NCBI RefSeq assembly: GCF_004343195.1
Contig: NZ_SMCR01000006.1
Coordinates: forward strand, 1-64,000
DNA from: Biostraticola tofi
Lineage (GTDB): Bacteria > Pseudomonadota > Gammaproteobacteria > Enterobacterales > Enterobacteriaceae
Length of the DNA: 64,000 bases
Direction: 5' to 3'
How positions within the stretch are numbered: the first letter of the stretch is position 1; each line of letters begins with the position of its first letter. A model generated the notes under the pieces. That model was not told the origin of the DNA. It was given only the letters and a program-made list of their open reading frames with translations, and made no database searches. The position numbers were made by a program, and so were the translations under genes. This document shows positions 28,991 to 37,500 of this stretch, in pieces.

Positions 28991-30211
28991 ATGTCTGAGG
29001 CTCCATCCCAATCGCGTATCTGGGCCGGCGCCAGCCTGGTGACCATGACCCAGGGCCGCTACCACATCATTGCCGACGGGGCGATGGTCGTTAACCAAGG
29101 CCGTATCGCGTGGTTAGGCCCGCGCGCCAGCCTGCCCGCCCGTTTTAATGGAATGCCGAGGCATGATTTTGGCGGTGGCATCATCACGCCGGGGCTGATT
29201 GACTGCCATACCCATCTGGTATTCGGCGGCGACCGTAGCCTGGAGTTCGAACAGCGCCTCAATGGCGTCAGCTACGCTGAGATAGCCGCTGCCGGCGGCG
29301 GCATTCTGTCTACCGTTAATGCCACCCGAGCGGCCAGCGAAGATGAGTTGCTGGCCCTGGCCGAACAGCGATTAAAGCTGCTGCTGGCCGATGGTATCAC
29401 CTGCATGGAAATCAAGTCCGGTTACGGTCTGACCCTTGAAAGCGAACTCAAGATGCTCAGGGTGGCCAAACGCATCGGCAAAAAATATGCCCTGCAGGTC
29501 AGAACCACCCTGCTGGCGGCACACGCGGTTCCGCCTGAATATCAAGGCCGGCCCGATGACTATATTGATTTGATTTGTCAGCACTGGATCCCTCAAGTCG
29601 CCGCCCAAGGGCTGGCCGATGCGGTGGACGGCTTCTGCGAACACCTGGCCTTCAGCCCGGCACAGATTGCCCGGGTATTCGACGCCGCCCACCAGGCGGG
29701 CCTGCCGGTGAAACTCCATGCCGAGCAGCTTTCCTCCCTGGGCGGCAGTACGCTGGCTGCCCGCTATCAGGCGCTTTCAGCCGATCATCTGGAATACGCT
29801 ACCGACCGAGACGCCGCCGCCATGGCAAAATCCGGCACCGTGGCAGTATTGCTGCCCGGCGCCTGCTATATGCTGCGCGAGACACAATTTCCGCCGGTGG
29901 CGCATTTTCGCCGCCATGGCGTGCCGATGGCGTTGGCAAGCGACATCAATCCCGGCACATCGCCCGCCTGCTCGCTGCGGCTGATGCTGAACATGGCCTG
30001 CACCCTGTTTCGCCTGACGCCGGAAGAAGCCCTGGCCGGCGTAACGACACATGCCGCTAAAGCCTTGGGCCTGTCGGACAGCCTGGGAACGCTTGAGGCA
30101 GGTAAACAGGCCGACTTTGTGCATTGGCCAGTTAATCATCCCGCCGAACTCTCATACTGGTTAGGCGGTCAAATAGCCAATACTGTGGTTTTTCGCGGCG
30201 AGCAGCGGTAA
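28991..30211 (+). CDS. hutI: Imidazolonepropionase HutI
   Basis: 406 residues, amidohydrolase superfamily. Hydrolyses 4-imidazolone-5-propanoate to N-formimino-L-glutamate, step three. Metal ligands are visible in [12 protein letters not shown] and in [18 protein letters not shown] is the conserved C-terminal metal/substrate block. GGAG precedes the ATG. Confidence 0.97.
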   Translation: MSEAPSQSRIWAGASLVTMTQGRYHIIADGAMVVNQGRIAWLGPRASLPARFNGMPRHDFGGGIITPGLIDCHTHLVFGGDRSLEFEQRLNGVSYAEIAAAGGGILSTVNATRAASEDELLALAEQRLKLLLADGITCMEIKSGYGLTLESELKMLRVAKRIGKKYALQVRTTLLAAHAVPPEYQGRPDDYIDLICQHWIPQVAAQGLADAVDGFCEHLAFSPAQIARVFDAAHQAGLPVKLHAEQLSSLGGSTLAARYQALSADHLEYATDRDAAAMAKSGTVAVLLPGACYMLRETQFPPVAHFRRHGVPMALASDINPGTSPACSLRLMLNMACTLFRLTPEEALAGVTTHAAKALGLSDSLGTLEAGKQADFVHWPVNHPAELSYWLGGQIANTVVFRGEQR

Positions 30212-30238
30212 CTGCTCCCCTGCAGGAGATAATGCGCT

Positions 30239-31039
30239 ATGTCTATCAGCAATCCCTATGACTACCAGGCCGGAACCGCCCCGCTGCTTATCAGCATTCC
30301 CCATGCCGGTACACGGCTGACGCCGGCAGTGGCCGAAGGGCTCAGCGATGCGGCGCGTTCACTGCCTGATACCGACTGGCACTTGCCGACGCTGTATGAC
30401 TTTGCCGCCGGCCTGGGTGCCCATATGCTTATCGGCAGTTATTCTCGCCTGGTGGTCGATCTTAACCGGCCGGCGGATGACAAGCCTCTTTATGCGACTG
30501 CCACCACCGGACTGTATCCTGACACCCTGTTCGACGGTACCCCGGCCTTTCTGCCCGGCCAATCGCCGGATGCCGACCAGCGCCGCCGTTACCTGGACCA
30601 AATCTGGCAGCCGTATCACCGCCAGTTGCAGGATACCCTCAGCGCCATCAAGGCCCGCCATGGCTATGCCCTACTGCTTGATGCCCACTCCATTGCTTCG
30701 ATGATACCCAGACTGTTCGATGGCCGCCTGCCGGACCTGAATATCGGCACCAATGACGGCGCCAGCTGCGCACCTTCCCTTCAGGAAACGCTGGTCGAGC
30801 GCTGTGGGCAGCAACCCTTCAGCTATGTGTTTAACGGCCGGTTCAAAGGGGGTTACATTACCCGCGCTTATGGCCAGCCCCATGCCCGTCAGCATGCGGT
30901 CCAGCTTGAGCTGGCGCAGTGCAATTACCTGACTGAGCATGCCCCCTTTGATTACTTGCCCGAACGGGCAGGACAATTGCAGCAGGTGTTGAGACTGCTG
31001 GTCAGCAGCCAGCTGGCCTGGGCTGAAAAGGCATTGTAA
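30239..31039 (+). CDS. hutG: N-formylglutamate deformylase HutG
   Basis: 266 residues, N-formylglutamate amidohydrolase family (LLISIPHAGTRLTP; VVDLNRPADD; LLLDAHSI; NGRFKGGYITR). It releases formate and glutamate. Finding this enzyme rather than a formimidoylglutamase of the arginase family implies the five-step route, but the formimidoylglutamate deiminase (HutF) that makes its substrate is not in the window. AGGAG precedes the ATG. Confidence 0.93.
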   Translation: MSISNPYDYQAGTAPLLISIPHAGTRLTPAVAEGLSDAARSLPDTDWHLPTLYDFAAGLGAHMLIGSYSRLVVDLNRPADDKPLYATATTGLYPDTLFDGTPAFLPGQSPDADQRRRYLDQIWQPYHRQLQDTLSAIKARHGYALLLDAHSIASMIPRLFDGRLPDLNIGTNDGASCAPSLQETLVERCGQQPFSYVFNGRFKGGYITRAYGQPHARQHAVQLELAQCNYLTEHAPFDYLPERAGQLQQVLRLLVSSQLAWAEKAL

Positions 31040-31150
31040 GTTTAGCAGATATTGATTGGTTAAGGCTGAGGACTGCGGGTTAACAGTAGTGGCGGTACGG
31101 TACGGTACCGTAGTGGCGATGCTGTAGTGGCGATACTGTCACTGCGATAA

Positions 31151-31318
31151 TGCAGTCGTGATCCCGTTGCTGCGATACTGTAGTCGTGATACTGACGCTG
31201 CGATATTGTAGTCGTGATACTGCTGCTGCGATACTGTAGTCGTGATACTGACGCTGCGATATTGTAGTCGTGATACTAACGCTGAGAAACTGTAGTCGTG
31301 ATACTGACGGTAGCGGTA
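31151..31318. repeat. 28-bp tandem repeat, six imperfect copies
   Basis: Units start at 31151, 31179, 31207, 31235, 31263 and 31291. The shared core is TGTAGTCGTGATACTG, and alternating copies (second and fourth) are identical, as if a two-unit block had itself been duplicated. A shorter, related GTAGTGGCGAT motif precedes it (about 31110-31135). It fills most of the 394-bp gap between hutG and tRNA-Asn. Confidence 0.9.
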
Positions 31319-31386
31319 TTTTTTGTGTGTAAAATCAGCAGAATGGTGAGAGAATCGACGGCTGTGCTTTTTTGCTTAAAAGACCT

Positions 31387-31415
31387 TTGACAAAGGGACA
31401 GGCTCTGATTAGTAT
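31387..31415 (+). promoter_or_regulatory. Promoter of tRNA-Asn
   Basis: TTGACA (31387-31392), 17-bp spacer, TAGTAT (31410-31415), then a GC-rich discriminator (TCGCCTCG) and the tRNA 18 bases past the -10. A near-consensus sigma-70 promoter with the discriminator typical of stable-RNA genes. Confidence 0.8.
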
Positions 31416-31433
31416 TCGCCTCGTTCAAACGAT

Positions 31434-31509
31434 TCCTCTGTAGTTCAGTCGGTAGAACGGCGGACTGTTAATCCGTATGTCACTGGTTCGAGTCCAGTCA
31501 GAGGAGCCA
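31434..31509 (+). tRNA. tRNA-Asn (GTT)
   Basis: 76 nt. The acceptor arm TCCTCTG/CAGAGGA closes, the anticodon loop reads CTGTTAA with GTT anticodon, the T-loop is GGTTCGAGTCC, and CCA is encoded. It is essentially the enteric tRNA-Asn sequence. Such genes are frequent integration sites, and integrase debris follows 165 bp downstream. Confidence 0.98.
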
Positions 31510-32022
31510 AATTCTTGTTTTCATGCCTCTTTGCGAAGCTTTATACGATTTAGATTCAATGAGTTAGTGTGAAAAGTCTTCCCGATGCATTTTCAGTTTC
31601 CCCTCCGCATCGGGAGAATTTGGTTGTCAGATTTGGGGTTGAGTTGGTTCGATGACGGAGTGACCCTCAAAGGTCTCTTAACGACACTTAAATCCGCAAC
31701 TTAAAACCATCAGCAAAACCCTGCAAAGTTTCCGATTCCCACGCATTGTATCTTCTTATCAAACCCGGCGGCTCAAGTCACTGGTATCTCAAGTACCGTA
31801 TTCAGTGGTAAAGAATGCCGAATTGCGCTGGGGCCTATCCTGCCGTATCCCTTTTTGTTGCATGACCACAGCGTGAAGGTATCCGTGAATTGTGTCTGCG
31901 AATAAAACGTCTATTTACACTGGGCAGAAGTCCTTAAAGTGGTTTTACATCATTGCCTCTTAAACTCCAGCCATATGAAAAGGCTCGCATTTCTGAAAGA
32001 AGGGCAACGAGCCAGCTCTTAG
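31510..32022. other. Gap after tRNA-Asn holding integrase debris
   Basis: 513 bp between tRNA-Asn and the LysR stop codon. Apart from the integrase remnant (31674-31905) I see no gene. I found no second copy of the tRNA 3' end in the window that would mark the far attachment site. Confidence 0.5.
31674..31905 (+). pseudogene. Remnant of a P4-type tyrosine integrase (N-terminal part)
   Basis: Pieced together across frames, the translation gives LNDT-stop-IRNLKPSAKP, then KVSDSHALYLLIKPGGSSHW and YLKYRI, then a frameshift to GKECRIALG, AYPAVSL and finally REGIREL. This matches the N-terminal arm-binding domain of P4-family integrases found at tRNA genes. It has one AAA-to-TAA type nonsense codon (31689-31691) and at least two frameshifts. 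Only about 75 codons of a roughly 400-codon gene remain, with no catalytic domain. Confidence 0.8.
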
Positions 32023-33003
32023 CTAGAATTGTCGCAGCGAATGGCTACCTGCTTCCCTCGAATACTGCTGGATTACGTCAAGCTTTTCCTTCTCTGCCCG
32101 CACTGCGTTGATCAAATCATCGATGAAAGCGCGAACCTTTGCTGGCAGGTATCGCTTCGTAGGATATAACGCCATGACAGGTAACTCAGCAGTGTCATAG
32201 TCAGGAAGGACCGGCACCAGCCGCCTCTCGGCCACATGGCGATCAAACAAAAAGGATGGCAAATAGGCTATACCCATACCAGACAAGGCCGCGTCAAGTA
32301 TGGCCTCGCCACGATTGGCCGTAAACGCAATTCGTCCAGGGATCGTATGCCATCCCCCATCTGATGCCAGAATGCGCCATGCGTGTTGCCCGGAGGTATG
32401 AGTTCTCGAGTTCGCATAAGGAAGGCAAAGATGGTCGCGCAAGGATTCGATCGTCTGTGGCATACCATATTTTTCAAGGTATTCGGGAGCCGCACAAAAC
32501 ATCGTGCGATACCGGCCGATCACGCGCGAGATCAAGTACTGGTGTGGCTCGGTCACTCCGCCGATACGGATTGCCAGATCAAAACCCTCTTCGACGATGT
32601 CAACGACCCGGTCGGTCAGATTCATCTCAATCGTTACGTGTGGCCATTTTTTAAGAAATTCACGCACCACAGGCATAACGTGTAACTGACCAAAAGCACC
32701 CGGTGCCGTAATGCGCAGCAGACCTTTCGGCTGTGCATCCCGGCCTGCGATGTTGTTCTCGGCTGCCTCCAGGTCATCGAGTATGACGGCACATTGCTCG
32801 TGAAACCGCCGGCCTTCTTCTGTCACACTGAGTGCTCTGGTTGTCCGCCTGAAGAGACTGACTCCCAGGCGAGTCTCCAGCCGCCCGACGGCTTTTGCCA
32901 CTGCTGAACGTGACAGACCCAGCGTGCGGGCCGCGTCAGCAAAAGTACCTGCTTCTATTGTCGTCGTGAAAGCGATGATGTCTCCGATGTTCGTTCCCCG
33001 CAT
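32023..33003 (-). CDS. LysR-family transcriptional regulator
   Basis: 326 residues: HTH (about 8-68; GTFADAARTLGLSRSAVAKAVGRL) and an effector-binding domain (about 95-300; LTDRVVDIVEEGFDLAIRIGG). It is divergent from an MFS transporter; the 133-bp gap contains a near-perfect 26-bp palindrome, a likely shared operator. This pair lies in the tRNA-linked accessory region. Confidence 0.9.
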   Translation of the reverse strand: MRGTNIGDIIAFTTTIEAGTFADAARTLGLSRSAVAKAVGRLETRLGVSLFRRTTRALSVTEEGRRFHEQCAVILDDLEAAENNIAGRDAQPKGLLRITAPGAFGQLHVMPVVREFLKKWPHVTIEMNLTDRVVDIVEEGFDLAIRIGGVTEPHQYLISRVIGRYRTMFCAAPEYLEKYGMPQTIESLRDHLCLPYANSRTHTSGQHAWRILASDGGWHTIPGRIAFTANRGEAILDAALSGMGIAYLPSFLFDRHVAERRLVPVLPDYDTAELPVMALYPTKRYLPAKVRAFIDDLINAVRAEKEKLDVIQQYSREAGSHSLRQF

Positions 33004-33051
33004 ATATCACTCCGTTTCTTATACGTCGCCAGTGAGGCGAAATACATTCGC

Positions 33052-33077
33052 CAATTGATATTATATATTATCAATTG
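33052..33077. promoter_or_regulatory. 26-bp palindrome between LysR and MFS genes
   Basis: Arms CAATTGATA and TATCAATTG are perfectly complementary around an 8-base AT centre; only one base pair of the whole 26 mismatches. It contains the T-N11-A form of LysR boxes and sits between the divergent starts. The binding role is inferred. Confidence 0.65.
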
Positions 33078-33136
33078 AATCACTACAGGAGACAAACTTA
33101 TGTGCTCCTCATCATTATTTTTAGAAGGAGCGAACG

Positions 33137-34642
33137 TTGAACGCATCATCTTCATTCTCCGGGGCCGGTCATCGGGGTCTGGTTTTGCTGGCTGCATGTG
33201 TTGTCGCCATCACCAATCCGCTGGCGTTTACGGGCCCTGCCGTCGCGCTGCCAATCATTGGTCAGGCGCTGGAGGGAAGCGCCGTTGAATTTGGTTGGGT
33301 AACTAACGCCTTTATGTTGACGTTTGGCAGTTGCCTCATGACAGCAGGGTCACTTGCCGACTATCTGGGCCGGCGGCGCGTCTTCCTTGTCGGCGTCGGA
33401 TTGCTTTTCCTGTTTTCCCTTGCCCTTTGCTTCGCGCCCAATATTCTGGTCATCAACATACTGAGAGCCGGGCAAGGCATCGCAGCGGCAGCGGCGTTTG
33501 CAGGCATCATGGCTGCGCTGGCCCAGGAATTCCAGGGGCCGGGTAGCATGCGCGCTTTCAGCCTCGTGGGGACCAGTTTTGGCGTGGGCCTTGCCTTCGG
33601 GCCGATCAGCTCAGGCTTCCTGATCGACATTTTCGGCTGGCGGTCGATCTTTGCTCTGGTCGCGTTGCTTGCGGCGCTGGCTTACGCTCTGGGAACCGCA
33701 TTTGTCCGCGAGTCGCGAGATCCTGACGCGGTGGGTATCGACTGGAAAGGCAGCATTACTTTCACTGCGGCACTGGCACTGTTTACCAATGCCATTCTTA
33801 TCGCGCCTGAAAAAGGCTGGCGGGATGTCGAGACGCTGGTGTATCTGATAATAAGCATCTCGCTTTTCGCGCTCTTTTCGGTCATTGAGATACGGGCAAA
33901 ACAGCCGATGCTGGATCTCTCCCTTTTCCGCTTTCCACGCTTTGTGGCGGTGCAGATGCTTGCTGCTGCGCCAGCATATGCCTTTGTCGTCCTCCTGATA
34001 CTGCTGCCCGTCCGCTTTGTCGGGATTGATGGTATGAGTACACTGGACGCGGGTTGGATCATGGGAGTGCTGTGTGGCCCGCTGCTGTTCCTCCCCTTAA
34101 TCGCTGGCTCATTAACACGGTGGCTGTCAGCGGCAACGCTTTGCGGTCTCGGATTTATTATGGCGGCCGCGGGTCTTCTGTGGCTGAGCCGCTGGCCCGG
34201 AGGTGAAGCGACCCCATTACTTCTCGGACCGCTTCTGGTCATTGGAGCAGGTATTAGCCTGCCATGGGGGCTAATGGACGGACTGGCTGTCAGTGTCGTT
34301 CCCCGGGAACGTGCCGGAATGGCCACCGGAATATTTAACACTACTCGGGTCGCCGGTGAGGGAGTCGCACTCGCCGTCGTGAGTGCCGTCCTGTCCGCGT
34401 TAGTGGCCACGCATATCAAACTGGATTTTCCGGATGCGTCAGCGAACGCAGGCAACGTTGCCCAACGATTCGTTGCCGGCGACCTGTCTTCCGTTCAGTC
34501 GATTCTCGTTAATTCGGCCCGTGAGGCCATTTTCAATAGCTATCACTCAGCCTTCAGCAGTCTGCTGGTTATCCTGTCAGGAATAACGCTTTTGACCGCT
34601 GTCGTGATCTTCATCGCACTTCGAGGGTCAGCGCCAGAGTGA
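33137..34642 (+). CDS. MFS drug-efflux transporter, DHA2 (14-TM) type
   Basis: 501 residues from a TTG with AAGGAG six bases upstream (33125-33130). About 14 membrane segments; the motif-A loop reads GSLADYLGRRRVFLVG, and a motif C-like GTSFGVGLAFGPISSG is present. These are hallmarks of H+-antiporting multidrug exporters of the EmrB/QacA branch. No membrane-fusion partner is adjacent, so it may act alone. Control by the divergent LysR is likely. Confidence 0.88.
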   Translation: MNASSSFSGAGHRGLVLLAACVVAITNPLAFTGPAVALPIIGQALEGSAVEFGWVTNAFMLTFGSCLMTAGSLADYLGRRRVFLVGVGLLFLFSLALCFAPNILVINILRAGQGIAAAAAFAGIMAALAQEFQGPGSMRAFSLVGTSFGVGLAFGPISSGFLIDIFGWRSIFALVALLAALAYALGTAFVRESRDPDAVGIDWKGSITFTAALALFTNAILIAPEKGWRDVETLVYLIISISLFALFSVIEIRAKQPMLDLSLFRFPRFVAVQMLAAAPAYAFVVLLILLPVRFVGIDGMSTLDAGWIMGVLCGPLLFLPLIAGSLTRWLSAATLCGLGFIMAAAGLLWLSRWPGGEATPLLLGPLLVIGAGISLPWGLMDGLAVSVVPRERAGMATGIFNTTRVAGEGVALAVVSAVLSALVATHIKLDFPDASANAGNVAQRFVAGDLSSVQSILVNSAREAIFNSYHSAFSSLLVILSGITLLTAVVIFIALRGSAPE

Positions 34643-34711
34643 ATCGCCACGGGTTTAACAGACACCTCAGAGTCATTTATGGACTGCCCCCAAAACCGTG
34701 GACATATTCTG

Positions 34712-35608
34712 TCCTCACGATGAGGCCCGTTCAAAGGCCTCGGGACTGACGCCGCCCAGATGGCTGTGCGGGTGATATTCGTTGTAGCGCTCGAATGCCA
34801 GTGACAGGTTTACTACCACCGTCTGGCTGTCCGGTTTTGGCATCATGCCGATATAATCACGCTTCATCGTCTTAACGAAGCTTGCTGCTACACCGTTACT
34901 TTGTGGACTTCTGATCGCGGTCGTTCTGGGCTCCAGGCCCAGCATGTTAGCGAAGCTCCGGGTTTCATCGGCACGATAAGACGAACCGTTATCCGTCAGC
35001 CATTCGATGGGCGCTGTCGGCAGGTGTTGCCCGAACCGGCGTTCCCCTGAGCGTAGCATAACGTCCTGTACCGTATTGCTGTCATCACCGCCGGTGCTGG
35101 CCGCCCAGTCCAAGGCTTCCCTGTCGCCACCGTCGATGGCGAAGGTGACCCGCAGCTTTTCGCCGTTGTCGCAGCGGAACTCGAAGCCATCCGAACTCCA
35201 ACGGCGATTGCTGTCGGCCACCGCCACCCGGACTGTGTGACGACGGGTATCCGGTGTGGTACGGGGTATCGACTCTAACAACAAGCCGTTGTCACGCATC
35301 ACGCGCCATAGCCGTTTTGCGTTCACCCTCGGCAGACCTTCCTGCTCAGAACGGCGGCGCAGATTAGCCCAGATGCGTCGATAGCCATAACTCGGCAGGT
35401 CGGCAACGTCGGCACGGATGTGTTCCAGTAATTCGGCGTCATCCTGGTATTGCTTACGCCATTTAAAGACTTAATTGGCATTCACATTATGACGACGAGC
35501 GACAAGAGAAACGGAGCTTCCTGGCTGGAAGGTCTCCTGAACGATGGCGATCTTCTCCTGCGGAGTGCGACGACGGCGTCGCTCTGGCTCAGTAAGAACA
35601 GTACCCAT
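34712..35608 (-). mobile_element. Internally deleted IS2-type (IS3 family) element
   Basis: One frame runs from an OrfA start (35608; [19 protein letters not shown]) to a TAA at 35471-35473 and then, after VFKWRKQYQ, directly into the middle of OrfB ([16 protein letters not shown]) and on to the OrfB end. The rest of OrfA and the OrfB N-terminus are missing, so OrfA and OrfB have been fused in frame by an internal deletion and then interrupted by a stop. I could not define the terminal inverted repeats with confidence. Confidence 0.85.
34715..35326 (-). pseudogene. IS2-type transposase OrfB remnant (integrase core)
   Basis: 203 codons of the DDE integrase core (about two-thirds of OrfB). Asp46 (SSDGFEF) and Asp112 (LTDNGS) are present, but the catalytic Glu expected before SFVKT in IS2-family OrfB is Ala148 (GVAASFVKT). 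The protein would therefore be inactive even if translated. The upstream half of OrfB is deleted. Confidence 0.85.
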
Positions 35609-35694
35609 GATTTCGCTTTGACCAGTCTTGAACATAGTTCCAAGCCTACCTCTTATTTAGGCGGGTCAAAGTGTATGGATCATCAGGGGGCTAA

Positions 35695-35811
35695 TACAAC
35701 GGCATAGATCCGGAGAAATACCTCAAAGAAGTATTGAGCCTTATCGCCGAGTGGCCCATAACTCGGATAGACGAACTGTTGCCGTGGAATATCACCTTCT
35801 CGCCTGAGTAG
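35695..35811 (+). pseudogene. C-terminal fragment of IS66-type transposase (TnpC)
   Basis: Reads YNGIDPEKYLKEVLSLIAEW, then PITRIDELLPWNITFSPE and a stop. This matches the extreme C-terminus of IS66-family TnpC (the ...NGIDPxxYLxxVLxxIAExPxNRIxELLPW tail). About 38 codons remain, closed upstream by a stop. It lies between the IS2-type remnant and the hydrolase pseudogene. Confidence 0.75.
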
Positions 35812-36286
35812 TTGTCAATACGGCGCATGCGGTACGCTTACGTAAGCAGCGAATATAGGATTTCCTAAACCTGTCTGTAGTAAGTGGTAGTTTTGCAGGG
35901 TAGGAATCAATTAGTTGCGGGGCGTGGTCAAGGACTGTCTCATTATTAATGGGTAAAAAAGCGTCAAGCAATATGAGATGCGTAACAATGCCATCTAATT
36001 TTTTTGCAGCCACAGTAGCGGGAAATCCACCCTAGCTGTGTGCAACGAGCGTAATATTTCCACGCCCCAAGCTGCGGACATCCTTGACAATATCCTGAAC
36101 GTGGGTCTCTAAAGTCACAGCCCAAGAAAGTTCAGGCATGCGTTCTGCCTGGCCGGTAAGCGTTGGTGCACTGGCTGACATCAACTCTGCTTGTAGCAAT
36201 GTCACCACCTGATCCCAACACCAACCGCCGTGCCAAGCTCCATGCACTAACACCCATGACTGCGGATTAACGTCGTGTGGCGATGT
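35792..36286 (-). pseudogene. Alpha/beta-hydrolase pseudogene with stop next to the catalytic serine
   Basis: Oxyanion-hole motif VLVHGAWHGGWCWDQ, then LVAHS, a TAG at 36032-36034, then in the same frame GGFPATVAAKKLDGIV and LILLDAFLP. The stop falls directly after the nucleophile serine of the GxSxG-type elbow. The N-terminus lacks a clear start and the C-terminus ends early, losing the His of the triad, so this is a decayed gene of the EstC/salicylate-esterase-like group rather than a read-through gene. Confidence 0.8.
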
Positions 36287-36311
36287 GCAAAGAAAACATT
36301 GAGTTGTTGAT

Positions 36312-36333
36312 GAAAAGCCCTGAAGGACTTTTC
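36312..36333 (-). terminator. Stem-loop after yaiL
   Basis: GAAAAG/CTTTTC arms with an inner CC/GG pairing, 24 bases past the yaiL stop codon; the minus-strand 3' arm supplies CTTTTC. A plausible intrinsic terminator. Confidence 0.5.
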
Positions 36334-36356
36334 AACACACCTATGGCAAAGCATTT

Positions 36357-36896
36357 TTACCACATCAAATCATCTGGCACTTTAAAATCAGCGTACGGAT
36401 CTTCTTCATCCTGCTCTTCCTGACTCAGCGCGCTATTTAATACAATACTGTTCGCATCTCGCTGAGCAATTTTATCGGCAACGCTCGCAGGGATAATCGC
36501 GTAGGCGCTCTTTCCACTGCTATTAACCACCAAACGCGCAATGGCGAGGCGACCACTGATAAGCTGTGCTTGTGTCAGCTTGTCGACTGTTATTTTTTTA
36601 ATGACATTATTATCAGTAAAGTTAAAATCAATATCACCTTTAGGCAGCTCGATCCTGTTCATTTCAATCAGTTGCTTAACCTGAGCTTTGTATTCTTTCG
36701 ACAGGGCGGCGTTTTTTTGTTCTTCGCTGAATTGTTTATCGCGCTCAAGTTGCGCCTTCTTGTTTTCTTCAACAGCTTCTCTGGCCTCACGAGCCTGGGC
36801 GCGTGATTTTTTAGCCGTTCTCTGGACTTTCGCCACTTTTTTGCTGGTCACTAAACCAGCTTTAAGCATCTGCTCTTGTAAGGTAAGTTTTGTCAT
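36357..36896 (-). CDS. yaiL: YaiL-type DUF2058 protein
   Basis: 179 residues from MTKLTLQEQMLKAGLV, the typical family N-terminus; a start seven codons earlier is less likely. A charged coiled-coil (about 15-75, KVAKVQRTAKKSRAQAREAR) is followed by the DUF2058 domain (IDFNFTDNNVIKKITVDKLT; LAIARLVV; YAIIPASVADKIAQRD). The family is annotated as nucleic-acid-associated but has no proven activity. It marks a return from island debris to core-type genes. Confidence 0.88.
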   Translation of the reverse strand: MTKLTLQEQMLKAGLVTSKKVAKVQRTAKKSRAQAREAREAVEENKKAQLERDKQFSEEQKNAALSKEYKAQVKQLIEMNRIELPKGDIDFNFTDNNVIKKITVDKLTQAQLISGRLAIARLVVNSSGKSAYAIIPASVADKIAQRDANSIVLNSALSQEEQDEEDPYADFKVPDDLMW

Positions 36897-37023
36897 CTTC
36901 GCTTCTGACCCGATCAATAGTGGATAGGATTATACCGGTAAACATCGAGGCTGAGCCAGTGCGTGATGGCAAAATCCGATCTTGAATAACGCAGGTCCTG
37001 GTCAATAACCCGTTAGACGTATT

Positions 37024-37500
37024 TCATACTTTGAGCAGTTTTACCGTGGCATCGACGTCTATCTCATCTTCCGAGAAGATTGACGTCGTACCTTGGAAGG
37101 TGGTGATCGCCAGTTTTTTTAGCGTGCGCATCTCACCAGGCTTAGCGGCTGTCTTTGGCCTGATGCTACCCATCAGCATCCCCACAGACAGCACAGCATT
37201 GTCTTTATCAATACGCGGATCGGCGGACACTTCTTCGCTATATACCAGGAATGACTTGATCGACGTGAGCTTAAGGCGTTCGCCCGCGATATAGATGTAC
37301 TTACTTTCCGGTACAACTTTTATTGCATAAGCGGACAAGCCCTGGTTATTGGTGGCGGGTTCGAAAGTCACCGCCGCATTCTTTTTAATCAGATCAGGGT
37401 TGGCGACCTTTATCACATGAAAATAGCGGTTTTCACCGTTTTCATCTTTGATAAATCCAAAACCTTTATCTTTAAACCAGGTTGTGATCGTTCCGTTCAT
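37024..37500 (-). CDS. Cold-shock-domain protein with C-terminal extension
   Basis: 158 residues from the second ATG (37500), six bases after GGCGGGA; an ATG at 37506 is too close to it. The N-terminal CSD (about 1-65) has the RNP motifs KGFGFIK and RYFHV. The C-terminal 90 residues (YIAGERLKLTSIKSFL onward) belong to no family I recognise. Likely an RNA-binding protein. It is adjacent to yaiL but separated from it by 127 bp. Confidence 0.82.
   Translation of the reverse strand: MNGTITTWFKDKGFGFIKDENGENRYFHVIKVANPDLIKKNAAVTFEPATNNQGLSAYAIKVVPESKYIYIAGERLKLTSIKSFLVYSEEVSADPRIDKDNAVLSVGMLMGSIRPKTAAKPGEMRTLKKLAITTFQGTTSIFSEDEIDVDATVKLLKV

Noticed and set aside
31151..31318. Possible CRISPR array (28-bp regularly repeated units)
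   Set aside because: The repeats are directly abutting with no unique spacers between them, so this is a tandem repeat, and no cas genes are near.
34678..34700. Possible right inverted repeat of the IS2-type element (TGGACTGCCCCC)
   Set aside because: I could not find a convincing matching left end or flanking target duplication, so I did not fix the element's borders on it.
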